Assembly: GCF_900107835.1 (NCBI RefSeq) | Contig: NZ_FNRG01000005.1 | Coordinates: 102,899-166,898 of the forward strand | Origin: Oribacterium sp. KHPX15 | GTDB lineage: Bacteria; Bacillota; Clostridia; Lachnospirales; Lachnospiraceae | DNA length: 64,000 nt | Direction of reading: 5' to 3' | In this document: positions 55,382 to 63,906 of the stretch, in pieces | How positions within the stretch are numbered: the first letter of the stretch is position 1 | Layout of the letters: every line of letters starts with the position of its first letter | The notes under the pieces: generated by a model | Told to the model about the DNA's origin: nothing | Database searches by the model: none | The model's input: the letters and a program-made list of their open reading frames with translations, nothing else | Translations under genes and position numbers: made by a program

Positions 55382-56443
55382 TTATCTGTAATTGATGACA
55401 CATCCGCCCCAGGTGAGGCCTCCTCCGAAACCGGCCAGGATCATCCTGTCTCCTTCATGCAGCAGTCCCTTGTTCTTCATATCGAAAAGAGCGATAGGGA
55501 TTGAGGCTGCACTGATATTTCCGAGAGTTTCCATATTCATAAAGAACTTTTCTGACGGAGCATGCATGGCTCTGATAACATGTTTTATTATCCTTGCATT
55601 TGCCTGATGGCATACAACATGATCCACATCCGAAAGGCTTAGCCCTGTCTTATCCAGAAGTCCGTTAATGATCTTTGGTATGATATCGCAGGCGAATACA
55701 AATACGTCCTTACCATCCATAAGCATGTGATCGATCTTTGGCTTTTCCTGACCATCCTCAGAAGTACTCTTTCTAAGCTTCTGCTCGTAGGCCCCTGTAT
55801 AAATTGAGGGTGCCTCTATGGCTCCGGAGCCTCTTGAACCGAGAAGGCTCACATACAGATTCTCATCTTCTTCCCTGTTCAATGCTATTACCGCAGCACC
55901 GGCACCGTCTCCGAAAAGAATGGCTGTTGTCCTGTCTTCCATAGATACAAGCCTTGAAAGTTGTTCGGTTCCTATTACAAGGGCATACTTTTGTGATGCC
56001 TTCCGGGACTCTCTTTCTTCTTTTTTATCGGGATAAATATCACATACATCGAGACCTGCTGATAAAAGACCTCTTGCGACTTCGAGGGCATATATAAATC
56101 CGCTGCAGGCAGCATTAAGATCAAGTGCAGGTACTTCCGGAAGCTCCAGCTCTCTCTGTATAAGAGCTGCCATACTTGGGGTTGCAAGATCCGGTGACAT
56201 GGACGCAACGATAACAGCGCCTATGGACTCTTTCTTTATACCTGCATCTTCAAGGGCTTTTCTTCCTGCTTCTATGGCAAGTGTCAATGCACTTTCATTT
56301 TCCGTGCAGAATTTTCTTTCATGGATTCCTGTTCTGGGATATATCCAGGCATCCGATGTATCCATGATCTCTCCGAGAGCATCGTTTGTGACTGTTTTAC
56401 CCGGGAGTGCTCCTCCCAGGCCAATGATTTTTATTCCTTTCAA
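55382..56443 (-). CDS. fabH: 3-oxoacyl-ACP synthase III FabH
   Basis: FabH starts fatty acid synthesis by condensing an acyl-CoA with malonyl-ACP. The Cys-His-Asn triad is in LDLNAACSGFIYALE, VVCHQANARI and GNISAASIPIALF. I start at a TTG at 56443, since AGGAG lies seven bases before it and the next residues (KGIKIIGLGGALPGKTV) are the conserved N-terminus; the upstream ATG at 56464 has no ribosome site. At about 353 residues it is longer than usual (about 325), with polar insertions near IYPDKKEERESRKASQ and after RKSTSEDGQ. Confidence 0.93.
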   Translation of the reverse strand: MKGIKIIGLGGALPGKTVTNDALGEIMDTSDAWIYPRTGIHERKFCTENESALTLAIEAGRKALEDAGIKKESIGAVIVASMSPDLATPSMAALIQRELELPEVPALDLNAACSGFIYALEVARGLLSAGLDVCDIYPDKKEERESRKASQKYALVIGTEQLSRLVSMEDRTTAILFGDGAGAAVIALNREEDENLYVSLLGSRGSGAIEAPSIYTGAYEQKLRKSTSEDGQEKPKIDHMLMDGKDVFVFACDIIPKIINGLLDKTGLSLSDVDHVVCHQANARIIKHVIRAMHAPSEKFFMNMETLGNISAASIPIALFDMKNKGLLHEGDRMILAGFGGGLTWGGCVINYR

Positions 56444-56484
56444 AACTATACTCCTGATATTCAACTGTACTTTGTTGAACTTCT

Positions 56485-57411
56485 TTATATATTCCTGTAT
56501 TTTTCCTGTCTATCTTTTCTTACTTCCTCAGGTGACAGCTTTAACAGGTCTGTAAATGTCTTCTCAAGAACTATATCAAGACTCGCATAAAGTCTTTCCG
56601 GATCTTCCTGTGCACCTCCGAGAGGCTCCGGTATAACATGATCGGCAACACCGGCCTTTCTGAGATCCCGGGCTGTAAGCTTCATTACTTCGCAGGCTTC
56701 TTCGTGACGTCCGGCATCCTTCCATAAAATAGATGCAAATCCCTCAGGGCTGAGAACTGAGTAAACTGCATTCTCCAGCATAAGGATCTTGTTGGCAACA
56801 CCTATTGCAAGGGCTCCACCGGAATTTCCCTCTCCTGTTACTATAGAAATAACAGGTACATGGAAGCTGCTCATAGCTGCAAGGTTTCTTGCAATTGCTT
56901 CACCCTGTCCGTGCTCTTCAGCCTCAAGTCCGGGGTAAGCACCCGGAGTATCGATAAAGGTTATGATAGGACGGCCAAACTTCTCAGCCTGCTGCATAAG
57001 ACGAAGAGCTTTTCTATATCCTTCAGGTCTTGGCATTCCGAAATTATAGGCAAGATTTTCTTCCATGGTCCTGCCTTTCTGATGTCCAAGTACTGTTACA
57101 GGGCATCCTTTATAACGTGCGATACCACCATAGATGGAAAGATCCTCGTCATATAAGTGATCTCCCTTCTGCTCAAAGAAATCTGTAAAAAGATTATCTA
57201 TGAAATCCTTAATGTGAGGACGCTTGGGATGTCTTGCAAGATAAACCCTGTCGGCTGCTGTTAAATCTGTGCATTTGGACAGAAGATCATTTCTTGTTTT
57301 ATCAAGTTCACGTATCTCTTCAGCGTTCTCTTCCAATAATTCTTCATTCTCAGAGAGAGCATTGATTCTTTCCTCAATCTGCTCTGTTTCCTGTATTATT
57401 TCTTTTATCAT
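56485..57411 (-). CDS. accA: Acetyl-CoA carboxylase carboxyltransferase alpha subunit AccA
   Basis: With AccD, AccA moves carboxyl from biotin carrier protein to acetyl-CoA. The crotonase-like core motifs are seen in YGGIARYKGCPVTVLGHQKGR, FIDTPGAYPGLEAEEHGQGEAIARNL and GEGNSGGALAIGVANKILMLE. The length of 308 is normal. It begins two bases after the accD stop. The biotin carrier (accB) and carboxylase (accC) genes are not in this operon. Confidence 0.96.
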   Translation of the reverse strand: MIKEIIQETEQIEERINALSENEELLEENAEEIRELDKTRNDLLSKCTDLTAADRVYLARHPKRPHIKDFIDNLFTDFFEQKGDHLYDEDLSIYGGIARYKGCPVTVLGHQKGRTMEENLAYNFGMPRPEGYRKALRLMQQAEKFGRPIITFIDTPGAYPGLEAEEHGQGEAIARNLAAMSSFHVPVISIVTGEGNSGGALAIGVANKILMLENAVYSVLSPEGFASILWKDAGRHEEACEVMKLTARDLRKAGVADHVIPEPLGGAQEDPERLYASLDIVLEKTFTDLLKLSPEEVRKDRQEKYRNI

Positions 57412-57413
57412 CC

Positions 57414-58448
57414 TTAATTCTCCGAAGCCTTAAATGTTCTTGACTGAATATTTTTTGAATCCATATGAAGTTTCAGTACATCAGTAAGTACATCTCTCAT
57501 TTCATATCTTTCAACTATCCTGTCCACAAAACCATGGTTCTCAAGATACTCGGCACGCTGAAAGCCCTTGGGAAGCTTTCGGTTGATAGTCTGCTCTATA
57601 ACTCTGGGACCTGCGAATCCGATAAGAGCCCCGGGCTCAGCCAGGGTAATGTCTCCGAGTGTGGCAAAGCTTGCGGTTACACCTCCGGTAGTAGGATGTG
57701 TAAGGAAGCTGATAAACAGTCCGCCATGCTCACTGAACGTCTGTACTGCTGAGGTTGTCTTGGCCATCTGCATCAGGCTGTAGATTCCTTCCTGCATACG
57801 TGCTCCGCCGCTGGCGCTGAAAATAAGTAATGGTAATTTTTCCCTGTCGGCATACTCTATAGCACGAGTAACTTTTTCTCCAACTGCACGAGACATTGAA
57901 CCCATAAAGAATCTGCTGTCCAGAACCACTGTTACAAGGCGGATGCCCTGAATAGTTCCGATTGCTGAAATTACAGATTCATTCAGACCTGTCTTTTCCT
58001 CCTGCTGTTCGATCTTCTCTTTGTAACCGGGGAATTCCAGGGGATCTTCAGCTTTGATCTCTGTATCTATCTCTTCAAAAGAACCCTTGTCAAGAATAAG
58101 ACTTAATCTGTAATAAGCTCCGATAGGTGCATACTTTCCGCACTCAGGACATACAAAAAAATTATCTTCCCACTTTTTTCTGAGAGCACGTCTTCCACAA
58201 GATCTGCAGGTTATAAAACTGGAAGGTATCATTACCGCAGGTATACGGAAACCATTTTTGTCCCTTACTTCCTCTGCACCCTTTTCGGAACCGGCTGTTT
58301 TCTTATCGGAACTCTTTGATTTAGCATCCTGAGCATCTTTTCCGAAATTAAACTTGAGTCCGCTGTGTCCAACGGTGTCAGCCAGAGCCTTCTTACGTAA
58401 AGCTCTGTCCTTGTACATTTCGTATATCTTTGTAATTGGAGATTCCAT
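57414..58448 (-). CDS. accD: Acetyl-CoA carboxylase carboxyltransferase beta subunit AccD
   Basis: The Cys4 zinc ribbon (CRSCGRRALRKKW...CPECGKY) and core motifs (FSASGGARMQEGIYSLMQMAKT, HPTTGGVTASFATLGD, GFAGPRVIEQTI) are clear. A polar N-terminal extension of about 75 residues before the zinc ribbon is longer than in most AccD. I start at the ATG at 58448, five bases after GGAGG; the ATG at 58460 contains that ribosome site. A terminator-like hairpin separates it from acpP. Confidence 0.95.
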   Translation of the reverse strand: MESPITKIYEMYKDRALRKKALADTVGHSGLKFNFGKDAQDAKSKSSDKKTAGSEKGAEEVRDKNGFRIPAVMIPSSFITCRSCGRRALRKKWEDNFFVCPECGKYAPIGAYYRLSLILDKGSFEEIDTEIKAEDPLEFPGYKEKIEQQEEKTGLNESVISAIGTIQGIRLVTVVLDSRFFMGSMSRAVGEKVTRAIEYADREKLPLLIFSASGGARMQEGIYSLMQMAKTTSAVQTFSEHGGLFISFLTHPTTGGVTASFATLGDITLAEPGALIGFAGPRVIEQTINRKLPKGFQRAEYLENHGFVDRIVERYEMRDVLTDVLKLHMDSKNIQSRTFKASEN

Positions 58449-58470
58449 ATATTCCTCCATACTTCATTGA

Positions 58471-58496
58471 AAAAGCCAAAGACAAGCTTTGGCTTT
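58471..58496 (-). terminator. Terminator-like hairpin between acpP and accD
   Basis: A perfect 10-bp stem (58472-58481 with 58487-58496, 5-base loop) is followed on the minus strand by five T residues (TTTTTC), 13 bases before the accD frame opens. It could make acpP transcripts more numerous than those of the rest of the operon. Confidence 0.7.
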
Positions 58497-58591
58497 AGTT
58501 AGTAAACATCCATGCCTTCATAAGTCCCGGCAGGAGTAAGATCTCCATGCCTGATTTGATGAAGGCGGATCATTTCTTCGGATTTAATTGA

Positions 58592-58813
58592 TTATTTGTT
58601 GCAGTAATCTACAAGCTCCTGAACTGTCTGAAGCTTTCCGATCTCACCGTCGGGGATTGAGTGTCCAAGCTCATCCTCAAGAGCCATGTGAAGTTCAACG
58701 AGTGAAAGTGAATCTACCTCAAGATCCTCAATGAATCTTGCCTCAGGTGTAACCTTGTCCTCGTCACAAGCAAGTGTGTCAACGATAATGCTCTTAACTT
58801 TCTCGAAATCCAT
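58592..58813 (-). CDS. acpP: Acyl carrier protein AcpP
   Basis: ACP carries the growing chain on 4'-phosphopantetheine. The attachment serine is in EVDSLSLVELHMALEDELG, with helices before and after it. It has 73 residues from the ATG at 58813, which has AAGGAG before it. The frame extends ten codons upstream but those codons lie across the ribosome site. It is the first gene of the fatty acid operon. Confidence 0.97.
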   Translation of the reverse strand: MDFEKVKSIIVDTLACDEDKVTPEARFIEDLEVDSLSLVELHMALEDELGHSIPDGEIGKLQTVQELVDYCNK

Positions 58814-59248
58814 GTTTTCTCCTTTTGGTCGATAAAACGACATCTCAATTCTTTATTTGTTACTTTTTCAGGCAGATAGAAAAAATTTTTTTAATAAAAA
58901 AATTTAACTATCCGCTTGTCGTTGTTGATAATACCTAATGGTCATACTTTAGTCAACGAAAGAAATTTCCGAACAAAAGTAGTTTCTGAAACTATGAATA
59001 ATGGAGATAAAAGCGCATGACGGTATTTCGTCGTTTATTCCTGCATAGTTATTTAAAAAATTTTGGTACTATGAAATTTTTTAAATAGCGATTGACGTAT
59101 CTGCATGGTCCGCTAAAATTGTACTAACATGACCTTATATATGGTATAATTCTACTTATTATAATGTGTATTCTCAGAAACTGATTTTATCTGTATATGT
59201 GAGGCAGATATTCATTCAATAAATCATCAATATAGGAGATATATAATT
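58814..59248. promoter_or_regulatory. Regulatory region between acpP and the small membrane-protein gene
   Basis: On the minus strand TTGACT (58951-58956) and TATTAT (58928-58933), 17 bases apart, form the acpP operon promoter. Between it and acpP is a perfect 23-base A/T palindrome (58883-58905). Further out, TATTTAAAAAATTT (59050-59063) and its complement (59074-59087) form a 14-bp inverted repeat. On the plus strand TTGACG (59092-59097) with TAAAAT (59114-59119) and an extended -10 TGGTATAAT (59142-59150) are candidate promoters for the gene at 59249. Confidence 0.65.
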
Positions 59249-59683
59249 ATGGAACTTAAAGATGATAGAAAGAATCGTTCAAACAAAAGCGGTTCGGAAG
59301 ACAGCATTGACAGCTATAAGGATTTTCAGGACTCACTGAAAGAATTCCAAAGGGAACCTTCCAATGCAGAGATCATGACAAAACTTGAGCAGAACCACCG
59401 GCTTATGATCTTTACTCTTTTGATCACACTGCTTGCACTGGCGCTTATTCTTGGTGCAGGCTACTATCTTTATAATGTTGTCAATGACTACAAAACTGAG
59501 GTTGATGCGGCCATAGAAACCATGAAAAAAGTTGATAAAATGGTGGAGCAGCTGCAGGCCGACTACTCTAACTACAGTCAGAAAATTGATGATTTCTTCG
59601 ATTCCGTTGAAACTCTTAAGTCATACCTGGACAGCCTGAACGAAGCGATCAGTTCCATACCATCCTTCAAGCTTCCGTTCTGA
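59249..59683 (+). CDS. Small membrane protein with coiled-coil tail, unknown function
   Basis: The 144 residues have a charged N-terminus of about 50 residues, one membrane segment (LMIFTLLITLLALALILGAGYYLY, about 52-75) and a helical heptad-rich tail (EVDAAIETMKKVDKMVEQLQADYSNYSQKIDDFFDSVETLKSYLDSL), probably outside the cell. It resembles small coiled-coil membrane proteins of Clostridia, but I know no function. GGAGA precedes the ATG. Confidence 0.65.
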   Translation: MELKDDRKNRSNKSGSEDSIDSYKDFQDSLKEFQREPSNAEIMTKLEQNHRLMIFTLLITLLALALILGAGYYLYNVVNDYKTEVDAAIETMKKVDKMVEQLQADYSNYSQKIDDFFDSVETLKSYLDSLNEAISSIPSFKLPF

Positions 59684-59743
59684 CACGCGAGATTTTCCTG
59701 AAACCGGGTTGGAAAAAGACCTCCATTATTGGTTTCGCGTTGT

Positions 59744-59777
59744 CCGTCACATTGGTGTTGTGCCTAAAATGTGACGG
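59744..59777. repeat. Inverted repeat with CCGTCAC core
   Basis: CCGTCACATT (59744-59753) and AATGTGACGG (59768-59777) form a perfect 10-bp inverted repeat with a 14-base loop in a 232-base gap that contains no gene. The GTGACGG core also occurs in the palindrome at 40369-40412. Confidence 0.6.
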
Positions 59778-59850
59778 TGATGATTCTTTCCGAACCTTAA
59801 GCGGCACATTTAATAAGCTACATCCGCGTGACAGCCTTATTGCGAATATT

Positions 59851-59892
59851 AAAAAGCCGGGAACCCGCTGATTACGGGCTCCCGGCTTTTTT
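59851..59892. terminator. Bidirectional terminator
   Basis: AAAAAGCCGGGA...CCCG pairs with CGGG...TCCCGGCTTTTT across a short loop, with A and T runs on both sides. It serves the hydrogenase-like gene (minus) and possibly the membrane-protein gene (plus). Confidence 0.9.
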
Positions 59893-59915
59893 ATTGTCAT
59901 TCCTTGGATTAAAGA

Positions 59916-61412
59916 TTATTTATCACAATGGAACTCATTCATCGGTCCTCTCATCATGGAGAACTTGTCCATAGGATAGTTCTTAAGGTTGTCCAGAATC
60001 TTACGGTCATCAGCCTGGTTAAGGAGATCCTGACGTGCCTTTCTTATCTCAAGCTCTGTCTTGTGCTTTGAAGGTCCGCCTACGCAGCCGCCTTCACAAA
60101 CCATTCCCTCGATAAAGTCTTCCGGAAGCTTTCCGAGCTTCAGGAGCTGAAGGGCAGTTGTACATTCCTTTCCACCTGCTGCTGCACGAAGCTGGATTCC
60201 TGTTGCATCCTGATTACGCTCTCTCATGCACTCAAGAACAGCATTGGCAACTCCGCCTGAGCTTGCAAAGCTCTTGCCCCAGATTGAGGACTCCTGATAA
60301 GGATCAACAACAGGAACCATCTCAACATTCTTTGATCTCAGCATTGCCTGCATCTCACCGAAGGTAAGTACATAATCAGCATTATCCTTTATGCCCATTT
60401 CATGAGCCTCAGACTTCTTTGCGATGCATGGTCCGATAAATACGGTCTTGCATCCCGGATGTGTCACCTTGAGATATCTTGAGATAGCGCACATAGGTGA
60501 TACTGTCTCTGACATATTCTCCTTAAACTGATCAGGATAATGCATTCTCAGCATATTTATAAATGCAGGGCAGCAGGAGGTTGTCATCTTCTTTCCTTCC
60601 TGACGTGCCTCATACCATTCTTCAGCCTCATATGCAGCAGTCATATCTCCACCGAGACCGACCTCAACCATATCTGTGAAGCCAAGCTTCTTAAGTGCCT
60701 CTCTGATGGAGCCCATAGTGATGTCCTTACCAAACTGTCCTTCGATGGCAGGGGCACACATTGCGTAAATCTCTTTGCCTTCCTTGATATCCTTTATGAT
60801 ATCGAGAACATCAAGCTTTGATGCGATTGCTCCGAAAGGACAGCTGTGGATGCACTGACCGCATCTTATGCACTTCTTGTCATCTATCTTGCAAATGCCA
60901 TTTTCATCATAGGTAATTGCATTAACAGGGCAGGGCTTACGGCATGGTCTCTCAAGGTGAGCGATAGCTCCGTAAGGGCAGGCATTGGCACACATACCAC
61001 ACTCTTTACACTTGTTGGGATCGATATGTGCTCTCTGGTCACCCATGGAGATGGCGCCGAAACGACAGCTGTTCTGACATGCCTTTCCCAAGCATAAACG
61101 ACAGTTATCAGTTACTGTATAGGAAGAAAGCGGACACTCCTCGCAAGCCGGATCTATAACCTGGATAATGTTTTGATTAGGCTCGGTTGCGTAAGGATTG
61201 GCATCAAGATTCTCTGTGAGACGGATACGCCATCTCAGGATCTCCCTCTCTTTATAAACACAGCATCTCCATGTTGAGTGAGGTCCCGGTGAAATAGCCA
61301 TAATGGTCTCATTCTCTGCTTCTATGCCGAGTCTGTCCTCCCATGCGGCCCTTGCCAGTCTTTCGATGACTTCGTGTTTAAGCGCGATAGCACCCTTATC
61401 ATTAGTTACCAT
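59916..61412 (-). CDS. Monomeric [FeFe]-hydrogenase-like iron-sulfur protein (group B-like)
   Basis: An N-terminal region of about 75 residues precedes several 4Fe-4S motifs (CKECGMCANACPYGAI and CIRCGQCIHSCPFGAI among others) and a hydrogenase large-subunit domain. The H-cluster cysteines are in TSCCPAF, GPCIAKKSEAHE and VCEGGCVGGPSKHK, the variants I associate with the group B or putative sensory/ancillary enzymes rather than the TSCCPGW/MPCTAKK/GGC.GGGG set of the fermentative group A. It may reduce protons with ferredoxin, but activity is unproven in most of group B. No maturase genes are in the window. GGAGG precedes the ATG. Confidence 0.85.
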   Translation of the reverse strand: MVTNDKGAIALKHEVIERLARAAWEDRLGIEAENETIMAISPGPHSTWRCCVYKEREILRWRIRLTENLDANPYATEPNQNIIQVIDPACEECPLSSYTVTDNCRLCLGKACQNSCRFGAISMGDQRAHIDPNKCKECGMCANACPYGAIAHLERPCRKPCPVNAITYDENGICKIDDKKCIRCGQCIHSCPFGAIASKLDVLDIIKDIKEGKEIYAMCAPAIEGQFGKDITMGSIREALKKLGFTDMVEVGLGGDMTAAYEAEEWYEARQEGKKMTTSCCPAFINMLRMHYPDQFKENMSETVSPMCAISRYLKVTHPGCKTVFIGPCIAKKSEAHEMGIKDNADYVLTFGEMQAMLRSKNVEMVPVVDPYQESSIWGKSFASSGGVANAVLECMRERNQDATGIQLRAAAGGKECTTALQLLKLGKLPEDFIEGMVCEGGCVGGPSKHKTELEIRKARQDLLNQADDRKILDNLKNYPMDKFSMMRGPMNEFHCDK

Positions 61413-61564
61413 TCGTACCCTCCTGTGTAGACATAAATATACTCATTAATCAAAACTATAATTAGTATAACATCCATGATACATTTAAACCATTATGGTG
61501 TTATAGAATTAACAATCTTTTTATTCTTATATTTTGTTCATGTTTTTTTGAAGATACTCTGATC

Positions 61565-62605
61565 TTAGTTTTGTACGACCTTTCGTACAGCTATGCCTGA
61601 TATCTCAAATACCATGTCATTATTTATAAGAACATAAGGACCGTCATCCTTACCTATAAATATTCCCGCGTCCTTTGCCGCTGTTTTCAGAAGATCCTCA
61701 GTAACAACCGCTTTTATAAGTTCAGGAGTCCATATGCTGTCCTTTGCTTTTTCAAGAGCTTCCGCATCGGCATATTCCTTTCCGTCCACAAGTATAGGAT
61801 ACTGTACCTTTGAGGCAAATGACTTGAAATCGTTATTTGCCACATCAAGGATCACTTCTCCTGCTGCAACTGCGGCATCGGGATTATTAATTGACATATC
61901 CATACTTTCCAAAGAAAGTGCATCTCCATCTTCATTGAAGAATACGCGGACACCATCACCGGGATTAACCTTGCCTCCGACCGCACTTTTATCGGTTTCT
62001 TTGCTTACTGTAAACTCAACAGGACCTTCAACTGTCTGTACTATGGTTCCGTCTTCCTCCGAAGCTTCTATAACAACTCCACTAATGGCTCCGGCATTCT
62101 GAACATCATAGCTAAGGTCAGCCACAGTCTTAACACCGCTTTGGAGCTGCTTAACTTCATCACTTGAAACAGCTTCTTTGCTTTCTGCTTCCTCTGTTTC
62201 TCCCACAAGTTCAGTTCCTGCCGGTCTTATGGAGATAACATCTCCCGCACTGTCCAGTTCCACGGTAACATCCATTCCGACTTCCACGCCACCCTGAAGC
62301 ATGCTGGTATCTACACCATCCACGAGGCTTAATTCGTAGGTTTTTCCATCCTTATCCTCAAGAACCAGGGAATGCATTGCAGCATCTGATACTTTTCCTG
62401 TGATTTCTTTTAAATCATTGATTGCTTCCGTAGTTTCCGCTTCAGTGGCAGCTTCTGTTGTTGCCTCAGTAGCAGCAGTAGTTTCCACTGCCGTTGGTTT
62501 CTTTCCACAGGCAATACTTGTACCGAGAAGCAGCATGATGAGTCCTGCCGCAGAACCTCTCTTTACCATTTGTTTAATGTTTTCATTTGGTATTATTCTT
62601 TTCAT
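61565..62605 (-). CDS. Lipoprotein with Thr/Glu/Ala-rich linker, unknown function
   Basis: The signal peptide ends in a lipobox (SIAC, about residues 30-33), so the protein is lipid-anchored. A low-complexity spacer rich in Thr, Glu and Ala (about 36-62) leads to two beta-rich, similar-looking domains (ITGKVSDAAMHSLVLEDKDG and ISGVVIEASEEDGTIVQTVEG each followed by a GV.V..D.GD.. turn pattern) that may be an internal duplication of an OB-like fold. A C-terminal part ends in DMVFEISGIAVRKVV. Function unknown. GAGGAAA precedes the ATG. Confidence 0.7.
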   Translation of the reverse strand: MKRIIPNENIKQMVKRGSAAGLIMLLLGTSIACGKKPTAVETTAATEATTEAATEAETTEAINDLKEITGKVSDAAMHSLVLEDKDGKTYELSLVDGVDTSMLQGGVEVGMDVTVELDSAGDVISIRPAGTELVGETEEAESKEAVSSDEVKQLQSGVKTVADLSYDVQNAGAISGVVIEASEEDGTIVQTVEGPVEFTVSKETDKSAVGGKVNPGDGVRVFFNEDGDALSLESMDMSINNPDAAVAAGEVILDVANNDFKSFASKVQYPILVDGKEYADAEALEKAKDSIWTPELIKAVVTEDLLKTAAKDAGIFIGKDDGPYVLINNDMVFEISGIAVRKVVQN

Positions 62606-62905
62606 AATTTCCTCACTTTCAGGAACCTAAGCCCTTTTATATATTTTTCAAGAACTCATGACGTCTATCAGATTCACTAAGAAAACCTGATCCGGTCCCT
62701 CTTTTCGTTCAAATATAACATACATCATATTTTAATTTAATCCTATCTCTTTTTACATCCTACGATTTAATCATTGCTTTAAATGCTGACTTTTCTTAAA
62801 CTTATAACAGTTAAAAATCATACTCATCTATAGATGCATGTTTTTTGCCGTTTATATCTGGCACACAGATGTCAAAATCGACTCTACACTTGGAACGGAA
62901 TATAT
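62606..62905. other. Divergent intergenic region
   Basis: This 300-base AT-rich gap lies between the divergent lipoprotein and rsmJ genes and must hold their promoters, but I cannot place convincing -35/-10 pairs. I see no long repeat or RNA structure in it. Confidence 0.3.
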
Positions 62906-63739
62906 ATGGAAACAAAAATGATGATCTATTCAGAATCCGGGACTTTTCTTGATACTGCAAGGATGTTGTCCGAAAGGCTCCGTGTTCCCTACACAATTGA
63001 TAAATCAGAACTTGAGGCATTTATCTCTGAAGCCGGCACCGGAATCCCCTCAGTTCCAGATGATGATTCGGAGAAATCCTCTAAAGAAAAACCTCTATAT
63101 TTAAAGTTGGATGAAACAGGACTGTCCCTTACTGACGGAACTCTTTCTCTCCGGGGTGACTTTACTGCCAATGCTTCCAGATTAAAAAAGAGCAACCTGG
63201 AGCGGGAGCTTCTGGTAAAATGCGCAAAACTTAAGGATCTTGATCATACCCCTGTTATAATTGATGCAACAGCCGGAATGGGTGAAGATTCCCTTCTTCT
63301 TGCAGCCTCAGGTTTTAATGTTATCCTTTATGAATATGATCCGGTTATAGCATCTCTGCTTGAAGACACTTTACGTCGTGCTGCCATGGATCCTTTTCTA
63401 AAGGAAATAGTCTCCCGCATGGAATTACACATCGAAAGCAGCATTGAAGCCATGAAGAATTTGGAGCATTCCCCGGACGTGGTACTACTGGATCCTATGT
63501 TCCCTGCCAGGACCAAAAGTGCATTGGTAAAAAAGAAATTCCAGCTTTTACAGCAGCTTGAACGTCCATGCTCAGATGAAAACGAGCTTTTTAATGCTGC
63601 CCTTCAGGCAAAACCCCGGAAGATCGTCATAAAAAGACCGCTTAAAGGTCCTTTTCTTGCAGGTATCAAGCCGGATTATTCATTATCCGGAAAAGCGATT
63701 CGATATGACTGTATCCTGCCGGAAACAAGAAAGTTCTGA
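62906..63739 (+). CDS. rsmJ: 16S rRNA (guanine-1516-N2)-methyltransferase RsmJ-like
   Basis: The class I methyltransferase core has IIDATAGMGEDSLLLAASGFNVILYEYDP and the catalytic-loop motif VVLLDPMFPAR, both typical of RsmJ. The first 100 residues (LYLKLDETGLSLTDG, LRGDFT) match its N-terminal domain. About 277 residues from the ATG at 62906. An upstream in-frame ATG at 62834 lacks a ribosome site and conserved sequence. It lies apart from other genes and ends in a terminator. Confidence 0.88.
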   Translation: METKMMIYSESGTFLDTARMLSERLRVPYTIDKSELEAFISEAGTGIPSVPDDDSEKSSKEKPLYLKLDETGLSLTDGTLSLRGDFTANASRLKKSNLERELLVKCAKLKDLDHTPVIIDATAGMGEDSLLLAASGFNVILYEYDPVIASLLEDTLRRAAMDPFLKEIVSRMELHIESSIEAMKNLEHSPDVVLLDPMFPARTKSALVKKKFQLLQQLERPCSDENELFNAALQAKPRKIVIKRPLKGPFLAGIKPDYSLSGKAIRYDCILPETRKF

Positions 63740-63815
63740 TAAAGGAACTTTTTGATTAAACCGTATCACCAAAACATTATGGGCTTCTTAACGCCCGCGT
63801 GACGTCCTTATTGGC

Positions 63816-63854
63816 AAAAAAGACCCCACCGGTTTTTCCGGCGGGGTCTTTTTT
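63816..63854. terminator. Bidirectional terminator after rsmJ
   Basis: AAAAAAGACCCC.CCGG (63816-63832) pairs with CCGG.GGGGTCTTTTTT (63838-63854). It lies between converging rsmJ and the CAP-domain gene. Confidence 0.92.
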
Positions 63855-63906
63855 GCGTAGGATTATGTTTATCATGAGAATTATTGTTATAAGTTTTTCT
63901 TCTATA

